From Streptomyces stelliscabiei (GTDB taxonomy: Bacteria; Actinomycetota; Actinomycetes; Streptomycetales; Streptomycetaceae), in NCBI RefSeq assembly GCF_014873495.1, contig NZ_JADBGF010000001.1, positions 3,162,001 to 3,226,000 on the forward strand: a DNA stretch of 64,000 bases, read 5' to 3'. The notes under the pieces were generated by a model. That model had not been told where the DNA came from. It ran no database searches and saw only the letters and a program-made list of their open reading frames with translations. Below are positions 1 to 7,512 of the stretch, in pieces. The first letter of the stretch is position 1, and each line of letters opens with the position of its first letter. The translations under genes were made by a program, and so were the position numbers.

Positions 1-1371
1 CTGGTCGCGCATGGCCTGCATGGGTGCGGCGGCGGCCTGGTGGTAGGCAGCGCGAAGGTGCTCGGCGGCCTGCCTGGAGGCTTCGGCCTGCTGGGCGTGG
101 CCGCGTGCGGAGTGCCAGCGTGCTGCGGCCAGCGCCACCAGGACGAGGGTGGAGACGAGCATGGAGGTGGTTCCGCCGTCTTCTCCTCGGCCGAGCGCGC
201 CGCCGGCCTGGATGATGCCCCGGGCCGCCGAGCGGATCGCCCGGGTGTCGGCGCGTCCGGCTCGGACGTGGCTGCGGGTGGCGCGTTCGAAGGAGCGTGC
301 GGCGGCGCCAAGTTCGGCGCGGGTGGCGGCCGGGGAGGTCTGGGCGACGGCGTCCAGGAGTTCGCCGACTCCGACGAGTTGGGCTGCGGCTTCGTCGTCG
401 TCGCTGTCCAGGAGGACTGTGGCGCGCTCGGCGATCCCGGTCGCGGTGCGTCGCCCCCGTGCGGGAGGCGACCAGTTCGACCGGCCACTGTCTGCTTCCG
501 GCAGCGGGGCCTCGTCGGGGGTTCCGTCGGCGAGGCGGCGCTGGATCTTCGGATAGGAAAGGTCGGGGGCCAGGGTCGAGCCCGCGAACCAGACCGGCTC
601 GCGGTCGCGGTTGCGGTCTCCGGGCAGCGCGACCGTGTAGCCGAGGACGTCCCCGGAGGGGGCGTGCCGGAGCTTGACGCGCAGGCCAGCCTCGCGAAGG
701 CGGGTGAAGAACTCGGCTTCGCTGGCGGCTCCGGCGACGGCCTGGCGGACGGCTTCGCGCAGCGTCTCGCGCGGCGTCTCGGGTCGGCCGGTCCGCTCGG
801 CTTTGAAGCGCTCGGCGCTGGTGGGCGTCTTGGCTCCGGTGCCGTCGCCGGGCTTGAGCCGACGCAGGCCCATCTCCTGTTCGATGCGACGGCATTCGGC
901 CTGGGCCTTCTTGAAGTCGTAGTTCATCCTCGGGCGGCGCAGGTCGCCTCGGACCATGGTGGCGAGGATGTGGATGTGGTCGTCGGCGTGGCGCACCGCG
1001 ACCCAGCGGCAGCCGTCAGGATCGCCTTCGGGGGCGAGGTTGACGGCGTGGACCAGGCGGCGGGCGACGATGTTCCACTCGTCGTCGGTCAGGGTCCGGT
1101 CGCCGGGGTCGGTACGGACCGAGCAGTGCCAGACGTGCTGGGCCGGGGCCTTGTCGCCGGCCTGCTTGACCCGCAGGTCCAGGGCGGCAGCGAGCCGGGC
1201 GAGGGTGACCTTGGGGTCGGGGTCGGGGCTGGTGTCGCGACCGGGGTCGGGGGCGAAGCCGTCCCAACTGCCGACGAGGTGGGGGTCGGTGTGCTCGTCG
1301 CGCTTGCCGGGGCCGTACAGGTAGACGAGCAGGCCGTGGGTGCGCGAGCCGCGTCGGATCTTGGGGACCAT
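1..1371 (-). CDS. Relaxase/mobilisation nuclease, C-terminus beyond the left edge
   Basis: This is the N-terminal 457 codons of a conjugative relaxase, the enzyme that nicks the transferred strand at oriT. The ATG at 1371 overlaps the upstream mobC-like stop by one base (TGATG). The N-terminus reads MVPKIRRGSRTHGLLVYLYG, typical of actinobacterial MobA-type relaxases. The histidine cluster HADDHIHILATMV fits the metal-binding HxDxxHxH motif of HUH relaxases and lies about 130 residues in. Downstream is a charged, partly helical region that ends at the window edge with a hydrophobic stretch (SMLVSTLVLVALAA) that could anchor the protein. It is the last visible gene of a co-directional transfer operon. 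The family call is confident; the missing C-terminus cannot be described. Confidence 0.85.
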   Translation of the reverse strand, partial: MVPKIRRGSRTHGLLVYLYGPGKRDEHTDPHLVGSWDGFAPDPGRDTSPDPDPKVTLARLAAALDLRVKQAGDKAPAQHVWHCSVRTDPGDRTLTDDEWNIVARRLVHAVNLAPEGDPDGCRWVAVRHADDHIHILATMVRGDLRRPRMNYDFKKAQAECRRIEQEMGLRRLKPGDGTGAKTPTSAERFKAERTGRPETPRETLREAVRQAVAGAASEAEFFTRLREAGLRVKLRHAPSGDVLGYTVALPGDRNRDREPVWFAGSTLAPDLSYPKIQRRLADGTPDEAPLPEADSGRSNWSPPARGRRTATGIAERATVLLDSDDDEAAAQLVGVGELLDAVAQTSPAATRAELGAAARSFERATRSHVRAGRADTRAIRSAARGIIQAGGALGRGEDGGTTSMLVSTLVLVALAAARWHSARGHAQQAEASRQAAEHLRAAYHQAAAAPMQAMRDQ

Positions 1372-2036
1372 CAGAGGCGCTTCTTCACCAGGGTGTCGGC
1401 CGCGTCGTCCACGCGGGTCAGGACGCGGGTCAGGGTCGTCAGGGCGCGGTCGAGTTCGCCGGGGCGGGGCTGCCCTCCGGCGTTGTAGACGAAGGCGATC
1501 TGGTTGATGTTGTTGCCGACACGGGAGATGGCGGTGCGCAGGGCGGCCAGCTCGTCGATGGCGGCGTCGAGTTGTTCGTTGGTGTGCACAGTGGTCGAAC
1601 CGCGGGCGACGGCGAGGCCGGCGGCGGCGAGGAAACGGGCAACGGTGACGGCGCGCTGCTTGGCGGCGGCAGTGATCTCGGTCTTCTCGGTGTCGGACAG
1701 GCGGGTGGTCGTCTTGTGGGTGCGCTGGCTCGGGTTGCGGGTGCGTCGGCGCGGCTTGCGGTCGGGGAACGCAGGTTGGCTCGGGCTCTGCTGCGCGCGC
1801 GGGGCGCGGTCGTCTGCTTCTCCTCCCACGACCGGCGCCCCCTGGTGCCGGGAGTCCGGCTGGTCCCCGTGCGCCCTCGCTCGGGGACCAGCCGGACTCC
1901 CCCCGCCCCTCTGGGCGGGGGCAAGTGCGTACGACGGGCCGTAGGACCGTCGTACGCGACAACTTGCTCCGCCTGGAGCCGAGTTGGGGTCACGCTGCGG
2001 TCCGGACGTGGTGGCCGCCGGGTCATTGGCGGTCAC
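1371..2036 (-). CDS. MobC-like relaxase accessory protein
   Basis: The gene encodes about 221 residues. The last 110 resemble bacterial MobC accessory proteins: a basic leader, then LSDTEKTEITAAAKQRAVTV, and a helix with RVGNNINQIAFVYN followed by a coiled C-terminal helix. MobC proteins bind oriT and help the relaxase open the strands. The longest reading frame extends to 2141, but GTG 2036 is preferred because it overlaps the preceding stop (GTGA) and the extra residues look like out-of-frame arginine/proline translation. The first 90 residues are low-complexity and basic. The position directly before the relaxase, with one base shared, supports a joint mobilisation role. Confidence 0.75.
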   Translation of the reverse strand: MTANDPAATTSGPQRDPNSAPGGASCRVRRSYGPSYALAPAQRGGGSPAGPRARAHGDQPDSRHQGAPVVGGEADDRAPRAQQSPSQPAFPDRKPRRRTRNPSQRTHKTTTRLSDTEKTEITAAAKQRAVTVARFLAAAGLAVARGSTTVHTNEQLDAAIDELAALRTAISRVGNNINQIAFVYNAGGQPRPGELDRALTTLTRVLTRVDDAADTLVKKRL

Positions 2037-2257
2037 CGTCCCGTCTCCGCGTCCTGCTGGCGGATGTCGCGGACGATGTCCTCGATCCAGTCCATGGCCA
2101 GGACCGGGTGGTGCAGGGTCCAGGGGCGGCTGTGTCGGCATCGTTGCACGGTCCAGGTGTTGTCGGGACCGGATTCGGCGCGGTGGAGGTGGCCACGCTT
2201 GTGCAGGACGGTCAGCCAGGTGTCCACCTCGGCAGGTGTGGCGGGGGTCGTGCGCAT
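2033..2257 (-). CDS. Small conserved-looking protein of the transfer operon
   Basis: A 74-residue protein of unknown function (MRTTPATPAEVDTWLTVLHK at the start). ATG 2257 is chosen over ATG 2344 because GGAG lies nine bases upstream of it. The protein is acidic-to-neutral with alternating aromatic and polar residues (TWTVQRC, WTLHHPVLAMDWIEDIV) and has no membrane segment. Its stop overlaps the mobC-like GTG, so the two are probably translated together. It could be a small DNA-binding or regulatory protein of the transfer module; nothing visible fixes its role. Confidence 0.6.
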   Translation of the reverse strand: MRTTPATPAEVDTWLTVLHKRGHLHRAESGPDNTWTVQRCRHSRPWTLHHPVLAMDWIEDIVRDIRQQDAETGR

Positions 2258-2361
2258 GGCGGTGCTCTCCGGTTCGCGGGAGGAGGTCGTGGGGTGGGGT
2301 GTCCGGGGCGGGTGACCGGCCGAGATGTCCGGCTCGGTCACCACCCCCAGGGGGTGTGCGG

Positions 2362-3429
2362 TCAGTTCCGGGGGGTGGTCACCGACTGTCCGTGCTGCTG
2401 GCGGAGCTGGACCATCAGGGCGGTCAGCGTGTCGCTGGACAGCGGGATCTGCTGACCGCGGATCGCCTGGGCGACCACCTTGCGGGTCAGTTTGTCCTCG
2501 GCCCTGACCGCTGACCGGGCGATCTCCAGCAGCTCCTCGGTGTCCGGGTCAGGTCGCCGGCCACCGGTTGCCCGGGGAGTGCCGTCAGTGACCGGTGGCG
2601 GAGTGACCGGCCGGTCAGTCGCCGACGGGAGGTTGTCCGGGTGGCCGTTGACCGGCTCGGTGACGGTCTGTCGGTCACTGACCGCCGGGGTGGTGTCCGG
2701 CTGTCCGCCCAGGTCAGCAGCCTTGGGCTCCCTGTCACGCTGGCTGCTGACCGGGCTGCCGCTGTCCGCCGGGGCGCTGCCCCCGGCCAGTGTCCGGGCA
2801 CCCGGGGTCCGCTTGTCCAGGGACGGGCGGGGCCGGTCAGCCAGGGCGGTGGTCGACTGTCCGGCGCTGACCTGACCGGGCGGCGGCTGCTGGGGGCCGA
2901 CCCGGTCAGCCCGAGTGACCGGGAGACGCTCGGACTGACCGGGGTGACCGGCCTGACCGAGGCCATCGCGGTCACTTCGGTCACTGGCCTTGACCGGCCC
3001 CCGGGCGATGAGGATGTACAGGTGCACCGCTCCGGCCAGGGCCAGCGGGGCGATGGTGGACAGCACCGCGACCACCGTGTCTCCGAGCCGCAGCCCGGTG
3101 ACCGAGATGTTCTCTTCGTTGAGCCTGACTGCGTGCAACGCGTTGGCCCAGATGCTGGCGGCGGTGGCCGTGCCGAAGAGCGTCCAGACGTAGAGCCGGG
3201 CGCGCAGCGGTGCGTCGCGCAGCACCAGCAGAGCGCGGATGCCGTACGCGATGAACCCGTCGATCACCAGGGGGAAGAGGTAGGTCAGCAGCCCCCGGAC
3301 GTGGATGGCGACGGCCATCTGCTGCAGGGCGTCGTACGACAGGGCGCATCCCGCACCACCGAGGGCGATGACGACCGCGCGGTCCCACCCGGTGACATGC
3401 GCCGTGCTCGGCGCGCTCGCGATGGTCAC
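2362..3429 (-). CDS. DUF2637 (SpdB-like) membrane spread protein
   Basis: A 355-residue protein. The first 150 residues contain four hydrophobic segments (VVIALGGAGCALSYDALQQM, LLTYLFPLVIDGFIAYGIRA, LYVWTLFGTATAASIWANAL, VVAVLSTIAPLALAGAVHLY), the pattern of DUF2637 proteins. These are found with Spd/Kil genes on Streptomyces conjugative elements, where they are thought to help DNA spread between hyphal compartments. Residues 150-300 form a long proline/glycine/threonine-rich linker with repeated TDRP/VTD-like motifs. A small C-terminal helical domain (TEELLEIARSAVRAEDKLTR) may bind DNA, resembling the sigma/Rep-associated tails of these proteins. ATG 3429 overlaps the WhiB stop (ATGA), so the two are coupled. 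Confidence 0.8.
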   Translation of the reverse strand: MTIASAPSTAHVTGWDRAVVIALGGAGCALSYDALQQMAVAIHVRGLLTYLFPLVIDGFIAYGIRALLVLRDAPLRARLYVWTLFGTATAASIWANALHAVRLNEENISVTGLRLGDTVVAVLSTIAPLALAGAVHLYILIARGPVKASDRSDRDGLGQAGHPGQSERLPVTRADRVGPQQPPPGQVSAGQSTTALADRPRPSLDKRTPGARTLAGGSAPADSGSPVSSQRDREPKAADLGGQPDTTPAVSDRQTVTEPVNGHPDNLPSATDRPVTPPPVTDGTPRATGGRRPDPDTEELLEIARSAVRAEDKLTRKVVAQAIRGQQIPLSSDTLTALMVQLRQQHGQSVTTPRN

Positions 3430-3992
3430 GCCGCCGTCCCGAAGTCGTCGCGGCCCAGCTGCTTGCCGTCGGTCTCAGGGGGTGGGGTGTTCTGCGTGGT
3501 CTGCTCCAGGTCTCGGTTGCGCAGGGCTCGGCGGGTTTCGCGGTAGAGCTTCTGGGCGTGCTCTTCGCTGATCTTCAGGAGCCAGGCCAGGCGCTGTTCG
3601 GTGAGGCCGTGGCGGTAGGCGGCACGGACGACCGCTCGGCGCTCGGCCTTGGTGAGGTGGACGTCGCGCCCGGCGACGGTGGCGTTGACCCGGCTGTAGT
3701 CGAGGCGGCTGGCGATGTTCTCGTGCAGCGGCTCGCGCTCCTCCTCGGTCATACCACCCCGTATGCCGTGGGTGTCGCCGCCTTCCAGGGCGGCGTCCAG
3801 GCAGGTGCGTCGGACCGGGCACTGGCCGCACAGCGACTTCGCCGCAGCGATCTTGGCGGTCTCGTCGGGCTCGGGGAAGAACATGTCGGGGTCCACCGGG
3901 TTGTACTCGGTGCTTTGGCAGACGGCCTGGTCCTGCCAGGTGTGGTCACCGAGCGACCGGTGGCGGGCAGGGCTGATCGTCGTGGTGGTCAT
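3426..3992 (-). CDS. WhiB-family iron-sulfur transcription factor
   Basis: A 188-residue Wbl protein. The four cluster cysteines are visible: C25 in WQDQAVCQS, then SLCGQCPVRRTC, giving the C-Xn-C-xx-C-x5-C arrangement. They are followed by the GIRGG turn and a basic C-terminal segment. It should bind a 4Fe-4S cluster and regulate transcription, perhaps of transfer genes. The C-terminus is longer than in most Wbl proteins and contains a helix-turn-helix-like stretch (HLTKAERRAVVRAAYRHGLT). GGAG lies eight bases before ATG 3992. Wbl genes are often carried by actinobacterial plasmids and phages, which fits the context. The target promoters are not known. Confidence 0.9.
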   Translation of the reverse strand: MTTTTISPARHRSLGDHTWQDQAVCQSTEYNPVDPDMFFPEPDETAKIAAAKSLCGQCPVRRTCLDAALEGGDTHGIRGGMTEEEREPLHENIASRLDYSRVNATVAGRDVHLTKAERRAVVRAAYRHGLTEQRLAWLLKISEEHAQKLYRETRRALRNRDLEQTTQNTPPPETDGKQLGRDDFGTAA

Positions 3993-4109
3993 GCGGGTTG
4001 CTCCGATCGCTCTCCGCGCGCAGGGGCGTTAGCGGAGGGGCGCGCTGGGTCGGGAGGTGCATGGGGCGGCGCGCTGGAGGCGCGGCCCGGCGGTACGGCC
4101 GGCGGTGGG

Positions 4110-4817
4110 TCAGGCGGCGGGACGGTGGCGTCTGCGGTCGACCGGCTCGAACTCGACCCGGGTGGTCATCTGCGCGAGTCGGGAGGTGACGCGGTCGCCG
4201 AGGTAGGCCCGGAGGTCCTTGATCGCCAGGTTGGTGGTGATCAGCGTCGGGAGCATGTGGTTGTACCGGCGGTTGATCAGCCGGTACGTCACTTCCTCGA
4301 CCCACTCGGACGCCTTGGCCGCGCCGAGGTCGTCGATGATCAGCAGCGGGCACCGGCTGACGTCCGCCAGCTCCCGCTCGCTGTCCACCCCGGGGCGAGG
4401 GCGCAGGTCGGCGTACAGGTCGGCGGCCGTGGTCGCTCGCCACCGCACACCCACCCCGGTCTGCACCAGCTGTCGGACCGCCCCGTACGCCTGGTGGGTC
4501 TTGCCCGCGCCGACCACCCCGGCCATCAGCAGACTCGGGCCGGTGGTGACCTGCCGCCGGGCTCCTGGGCTGGGCGCGACGGCTTGCTGGGCGACGTCCC
4601 AGACCCAGTCCAGGACCTGCGGATGGTCGGCGACCGCACCCTGGTAGCGCGGGGGCATCGCGGCCAGCAAGGCATCCAGCGGCGAGAAGGAATCGGGCTC
4701 GTCGACCAGAGCGGCGACGGCTGCCGGGTCGATGTTGCGGGCGGCCAGGATCCGGGCCATCCGGTCCAGGGTGCCTGCGCCGCCGAGGGTCTGCGGGTCG
4801 CGGGTACGGGTACGCAT
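4110..4817 (-). CDS. DnaC/IstB-type AAA+ ATPase, likely helicase loader
   Basis: A 235-residue ATPase. It has a Walker A motif (AGVVGAGKTH), a Walker B motif (CPLLIIDDLG), a sensor-1-like PTLITTNLA and an arginine finger region (GDRVTSRLAQM), the order of DnaC/IstB loaders. ATG 4817 overlaps the upstream stop as TGATG, so the longer frame from 4865 is rejected. Its partner directly upstream is a Rep-like DNA-binding protein. Together they look like an initiator plus loader that recruits the host replicative helicase to the element's origin. A transposition accessory role (IstB) is less likely because no IS21 transposase is adjacent. Confidence 0.8.
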   Translation of the reverse strand: MRTRTRDPQTLGGAGTLDRMARILAARNIDPAAVAALVDEPDSFSPLDALLAAMPPRYQGAVADHPQVLDWVWDVAQQAVAPSPGARRQVTTGPSLLMAGVVGAGKTHQAYGAVRQLVQTGVGVRWRATTAADLYADLRPRPGVDSERELADVSRCPLLIIDDLGAAKASEWVEEVTYRLINRRYNHMLPTLITTNLAIKDLRAYLGDRVTSRLAQMTTRVEFEPVDRRRHRPAA

Positions 4818-5836
4818 CACAGCTCCTCGGCGTAGGCGGCGGCAGCGTCGACCGGGTTGGTCCACGCCTGGTGAGCGGGCACGTTAGGCCGGATTCCCGG
4901 CCGCGCCAAACCGGCCGCTCGTGCGTTCATGGCGTCGTTGACCAGGCTCGGCAGGCGGCTGGGGTGGCCCTGGATCTCCGCGAAGCGCTTCAGTCCGGCG
5001 CGGACGTGCTCCGGGGCGATCCCCTCGCCGAGGAGCTTCTTGGCGATGCGGCCGAGGTGTCCGATCACGTCGCTGGGCGGACGCTCGTCGCACGCGGCGA
5101 CGTACTCGCCGATCAGGTCGTTGACCGAGACGGTGGTGGCGGGCGCTGTGCGCCCCGTAGGGAATGAAGATCCAGGATCCAAGATCCTTGATCCAGGCGC
5201 CGAGCCCTCTCCGACGCTTCGGGGAGGCTTCGGGGAGCCCTCGGCGAATGCCTCCCGACCTGCGGCTTTCTCGTCACTGCGATCAGGGGTGCCGTCGAGG
5301 CCGACCAAGGGGTCCTGCCGGGCGGCCGGGGTCCCGCTCCGGGGTATGGGAGGCGTCGGAGCGGACTGCGCGGGCAGATCGAGGGTTCGGGGAGCGTTCG
5401 GCGAAGTCTCGGCGAGTCCTCGGGTAGGGGTGGGCCACGCTTCGGGGTGCCGAGTGCAGGTCCCCTTGCAAGGACCGCACCGGGCCCCCGCGTGGTGCTG
5501 CGGGCAGGAGGGCAGTCGGGACTGGCTGGGCTTGTCGATCTTCTGGTGCTCGGACCACGTCACGACATGGAGGTAGCGGCGACCGTCGCAGCCGGTGTAC
5601 CTGCAGAGCAGGCCGGCGTCGGCAAGCTGCTGGAGGTCGTCCTCGACGTGGACCGACGTGTGCTCGGCCCGCAGGGGCCAGAGCAGCCCCGCGATGATCG
5701 CGGCGTTGTCGCGATGTCGGCCGTGGTCGTCCGCCTGGGTGAGGAGGCCGAAGAACGTCCGCTCCGCCTCGACGCTCACCTCGGCGAGCGACTCGGAGAA
5801 GAACGCCTCCGGCTTGATGGTCCGGATCCGTGCCAT
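4817..5836 (-). CDS. Replication-initiator-like winged-helix protein
   Basis: A 339-residue protein starting MARIRTIKPEAFFSESLAEV. The N-terminal 110 residues resemble the winged-helix domain of phage and plasmid replisome organisers. They are followed by a cysteine/histidine cluster (CPQHHAGARCGPCKGTC) that could bind zinc. Residues 120-225 are a disordered proline/serine linker, and the C-terminal 110 residues are helical (VNDLIGEYVAACDERPPSDV), similar to DnaT/DnaD-like tails. It is coupled to the DnaC-like loader by a one-base overlap, which supports an origin-recognition role. Four tandem 7-bp repeats lie inside the linker-coding region (5169-5196) and may be the origin. Function is inferred from context and fold impression. 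Confidence 0.6.
   Translation of the reverse strand: MARIRTIKPEAFFSESLAEVSVEAERTFFGLLTQADDHGRHRDNAAIIAGLLWPLRAEHTSVHVEDDLQQLADAGLLCRYTGCDGRRYLHVVTWSEHQKIDKPSQSRLPSCPQHHAGARCGPCKGTCTRHPEAWPTPTRGLAETSPNAPRTLDLPAQSAPTPPIPRSGTPAARQDPLVGLDGTPDRSDEKAAGREAFAEGSPKPPRSVGEGSAPGSRILDPGSSFPTGRTAPATTVSVNDLIGEYVAACDERPPSDVIGHLGRIAKKLLGEGIAPEHVRAGLKRFAEIQGHPSRLPSLVNDAMNARAAGLARPGIRPNVPAHQAWTNPVDAAAAYAEEL
5169..5196. repeat. Four tandem GATCCNN heptamers inside the Rep-like gene
   Basis: Four uninterrupted 7-bp units read GATCCAG, GATCCAA, GATCCTT and GATCCAG on the plus strand. The unit length is not a multiple of three, so the array is not a simple codon repeat, although it is translated (PGSRILDPGSS on the minus strand). 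Iterons inside or next to an initiator gene are a common origin design. This is therefore a candidate initiator-binding array, not a proven origin. Confidence 0.6.
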
Positions 5837-5837
5837 G

Positions 5838-6158
5838 TCAGCGGCCCCGACCGACGAGATCGCTGCGGGTGAGGGTCGCGGTGGTGAGGTCGAGGGTGTG
5901 AGGGCGGGTCCAGTTCGCGTCCGGCCAGACCCGCATGATCCAGCGTGCCGCGACCCTGGCGGTCGTCCGGCTCAGCTCGACCGTTGCCCCGCCCGCGTCC
6001 TTGGCGACGGTGTGCGGGTGAGGCCACTTCTGCGCGGGGGCGGTGAGGCTGACGCGGATGGTGGCCGCCCCGGGGATCATGTCGGCGAGCTGGGCCGCGA
6101 GGCGGTGCTGGCGGGCCGTGTCCGGGCATGCCAGGGTGTCGCTCGGCGTGGCGAGCAT
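5838..6158 (-). CDS. Hypothetical protein, first gene of the replication/transfer operon
   Basis: A 106-residue protein (MLATPSDTLACPDTARQHRL at the start) with no recognised motif. ATG 6158 has GGAG eight bases upstream and is preferred to the in-frame ATG at 6257. The sequence predicts a compact alpha/beta domain (ATIRVSLTAPAQKW, GGATVELSRTTARVAARWIM). It ends one base before the Rep-like gene start, so it is the promoter-proximal gene of the operon running left. A role in replication control is possible from position only. Confidence 0.55.
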   Translation of the reverse strand: MLATPSDTLACPDTARQHRLAAQLADMIPGAATIRVSLTAPAQKWPHPHTVAKDAGGATVELSRTTARVAARWIMRVWPDANWTRPHTLDLTTATLTRSDLVGRGR

Positions 6159-6570
6159 GCGATACTCCGTTGTTCGTAGGAGCGCGGTGTGGCGGTTCTC
6201 GTGCAAAAGCCCCGCTGCCCGCGAGATGTGAATCGGCGCCCCTCGGGGTGCCCGCACGGCGTCCAGGAGTTGGTAGCTCCCGGGCGCCGGTGCAGTTTTC
6301 CGGGGTTACCCGGCCTGGTCGATGCCCGTCTCGTATACGTGCCTCCTTCTTGCCGTCGCTCCCCAGGCTGGCTGCCCGGCGAGCGACGACGAACATATGC
6401 GCAGGTCGCGCCAAGATCCAGCCCTATCCGGAGGCGTCACAGAGAGGCCGAAGGCGAAGATCGAGTAGGGGTGCGGCGCACCCCGTCTTTCGCTAAGCTG
6501 AAGCTATTCCGACTCAACGAAAAAGTCAACGCTCCGATGTTCTTTCGGTTTGACGAAAAACGAGGGTGAG
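6159..6570. promoter_or_regulatory. Divergent control region of the element
   Basis: This 412-bp gap separates the leftward replication/transfer operon from the rightward XRE regulator and has no credible gene. Its right end (6480-6560) is clearly AT-richer than the surroundings. An inverted repeat TTTCG-N6-CGAAA lies at 6543-6558, immediately before the regulator's ribosome site. Further copies of the half-sites occur at 6488-6492 (TTTCG) and 6518-6522 (CGAAA). These look like operators for the adjacent XRE protein controlling itself and perhaps the divergent operon. Confidence 0.5.
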
Positions 6571-7470
6571 ATGTCTGCTCGTCACTTCGACCGACACCGC
6601 GTGCGCACGGTGCGGCGAGCTGCCGAGATCTCGCAGGCCGAGGTGGCTGCGGCCCTAGGAGTGGCCGACTCCACGGTCGCTGGCTGGGAATCCGGGGACG
6701 CGACCCCCGATGCGGAGAAGTTGCCTGCTCTGGCCCGCGTCTTCAACCGAGGACTGGACGACCTGTTTCCGCGTACCGGACTGCCCGATCTGACGGACCT
6801 GCGGTGCGATGCCGGCTACTACCAGTACGAGACGGCAGCGCTGATCGGCACCAAGAGCGCCGGGCCGGTGGCGGGAGCCGAACGCGGCGAGCGGCGACTC
6901 AAGGACAAGTACGTTCCGGACCTGGCGGCGGCATACCGGGTGAGCGAGGAAGAGCTCCGGCGGGCAGAGGCCCGTTCAATCGCCAAGGCTCAGGAGACCC
7001 GAGGAGGCCAATCCGCCGAGGATGCGGGGATCGTCCCGGCCTCTGCGGGGGCGCCCGGCACGCTGAGCGAGAAGATCACTTTGATCCTGGAGCGCTCGTA
7101 CCCCGGGCAGCAGGGGCCGCCGACGGACTCGGAGATCGCCGACGCCGTCAATTCTCATGCCGGGTCGAAGGTCATCACCTGGGAGGGTGTCCGGGATCTC
7201 CGGATCGGCGGCGCGGAAACGGCTTCGCCCGTCGTTCTTGAGGGCTTGGCCGCCTTCTTCGGCGTGTCCCCGATGTACTTTCAGCCGGACGACGCCGTGG
7301 CCCGTCAGGTCTACGAGGGCCTCCGGCTCCTGTCAGCGTCGAGGAGCGGGGCCGTGGGCCGGGTCAGAGGTCGGGGGACGGGCACCCAGGGTTTGCCGGC
7401 GAACGTCATGGAATTCGTCAACGACCTGGTCACGGAGCTGGAGCAGAGAGAACCGGAGGCGAACGAGTAG
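6571..7470 (+). CDS. XRE-family regulator with an XRE-like second half
   Basis: A 299-residue DNA-binding protein. An N-terminal XRE helix-turn-helix (RRAAEISQAEVAAALGVADS) occupies residues 10-65. A second, weaker HTH-like module (YPGQQGPPTDSEIADAVNSH, with LEGLAAFFGVSPMYF) lies around 160-235, resembling the regulator fold used by many Streptomyces element repressors. ATG 6571 is chosen because GAGGGTGAG precedes it; the frame opens at 6550. It is transcribed away from the transfer operon, has TTTCG/CGAAA inverted repeats in its promoter and ends at a strong terminator. A master repressor role for the element is the likely reading. Confidence 0.75.
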   Translation: MSARHFDRHRVRTVRRAAEISQAEVAAALGVADSTVAGWESGDATPDAEKLPALARVFNRGLDDLFPRTGLPDLTDLRCDAGYYQYETAALIGTKSAGPVAGAERGERRLKDKYVPDLAAAYRVSEEELRRAEARSIAKAQETRGGQSAEDAGIVPASAGAPGTLSEKITLILERSYPGQQGPPTDSEIADAVNSHAGSKVITWEGVRDLRIGGAETASPVVLEGLAAFFGVSPMYFQPDDAVARQVYEGLRLLSASRSGAVGRVRGRGTGTQGLPANVMEFVNDLVTELEQREPEANE

Positions 7471-7476
7471 CGCCCT

Positions 7477-7502
7477 GTCCGGGACTCCGAAGAGCCCCGG
7501 AC
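7477..7502 (+). terminator. Stem-loop terminator between convergent genes
   Basis: The arms GTCCGGG (7477-7483) and CCCGGAC (7496-7502) pair, with an inner CTC/GAG stem closed by a CGAA loop and one A-C mismatch. It lies just after the XRE stop and before the amidohydrolase stop, so it can serve both strands. No clear T-run follows, as is usual in Streptomyces. Confidence 0.6.
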
Positions 7503-7512
7503 GTGCTGTCAC

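Noticed and set aside
40..1488. Plus-strand 482-codon frame
   Set aside because: Antisense of the relaxase and MobC genes. The translation is glycine/valine-rich without motifs, while the minus strand has the histidine-cluster relaxase motif.
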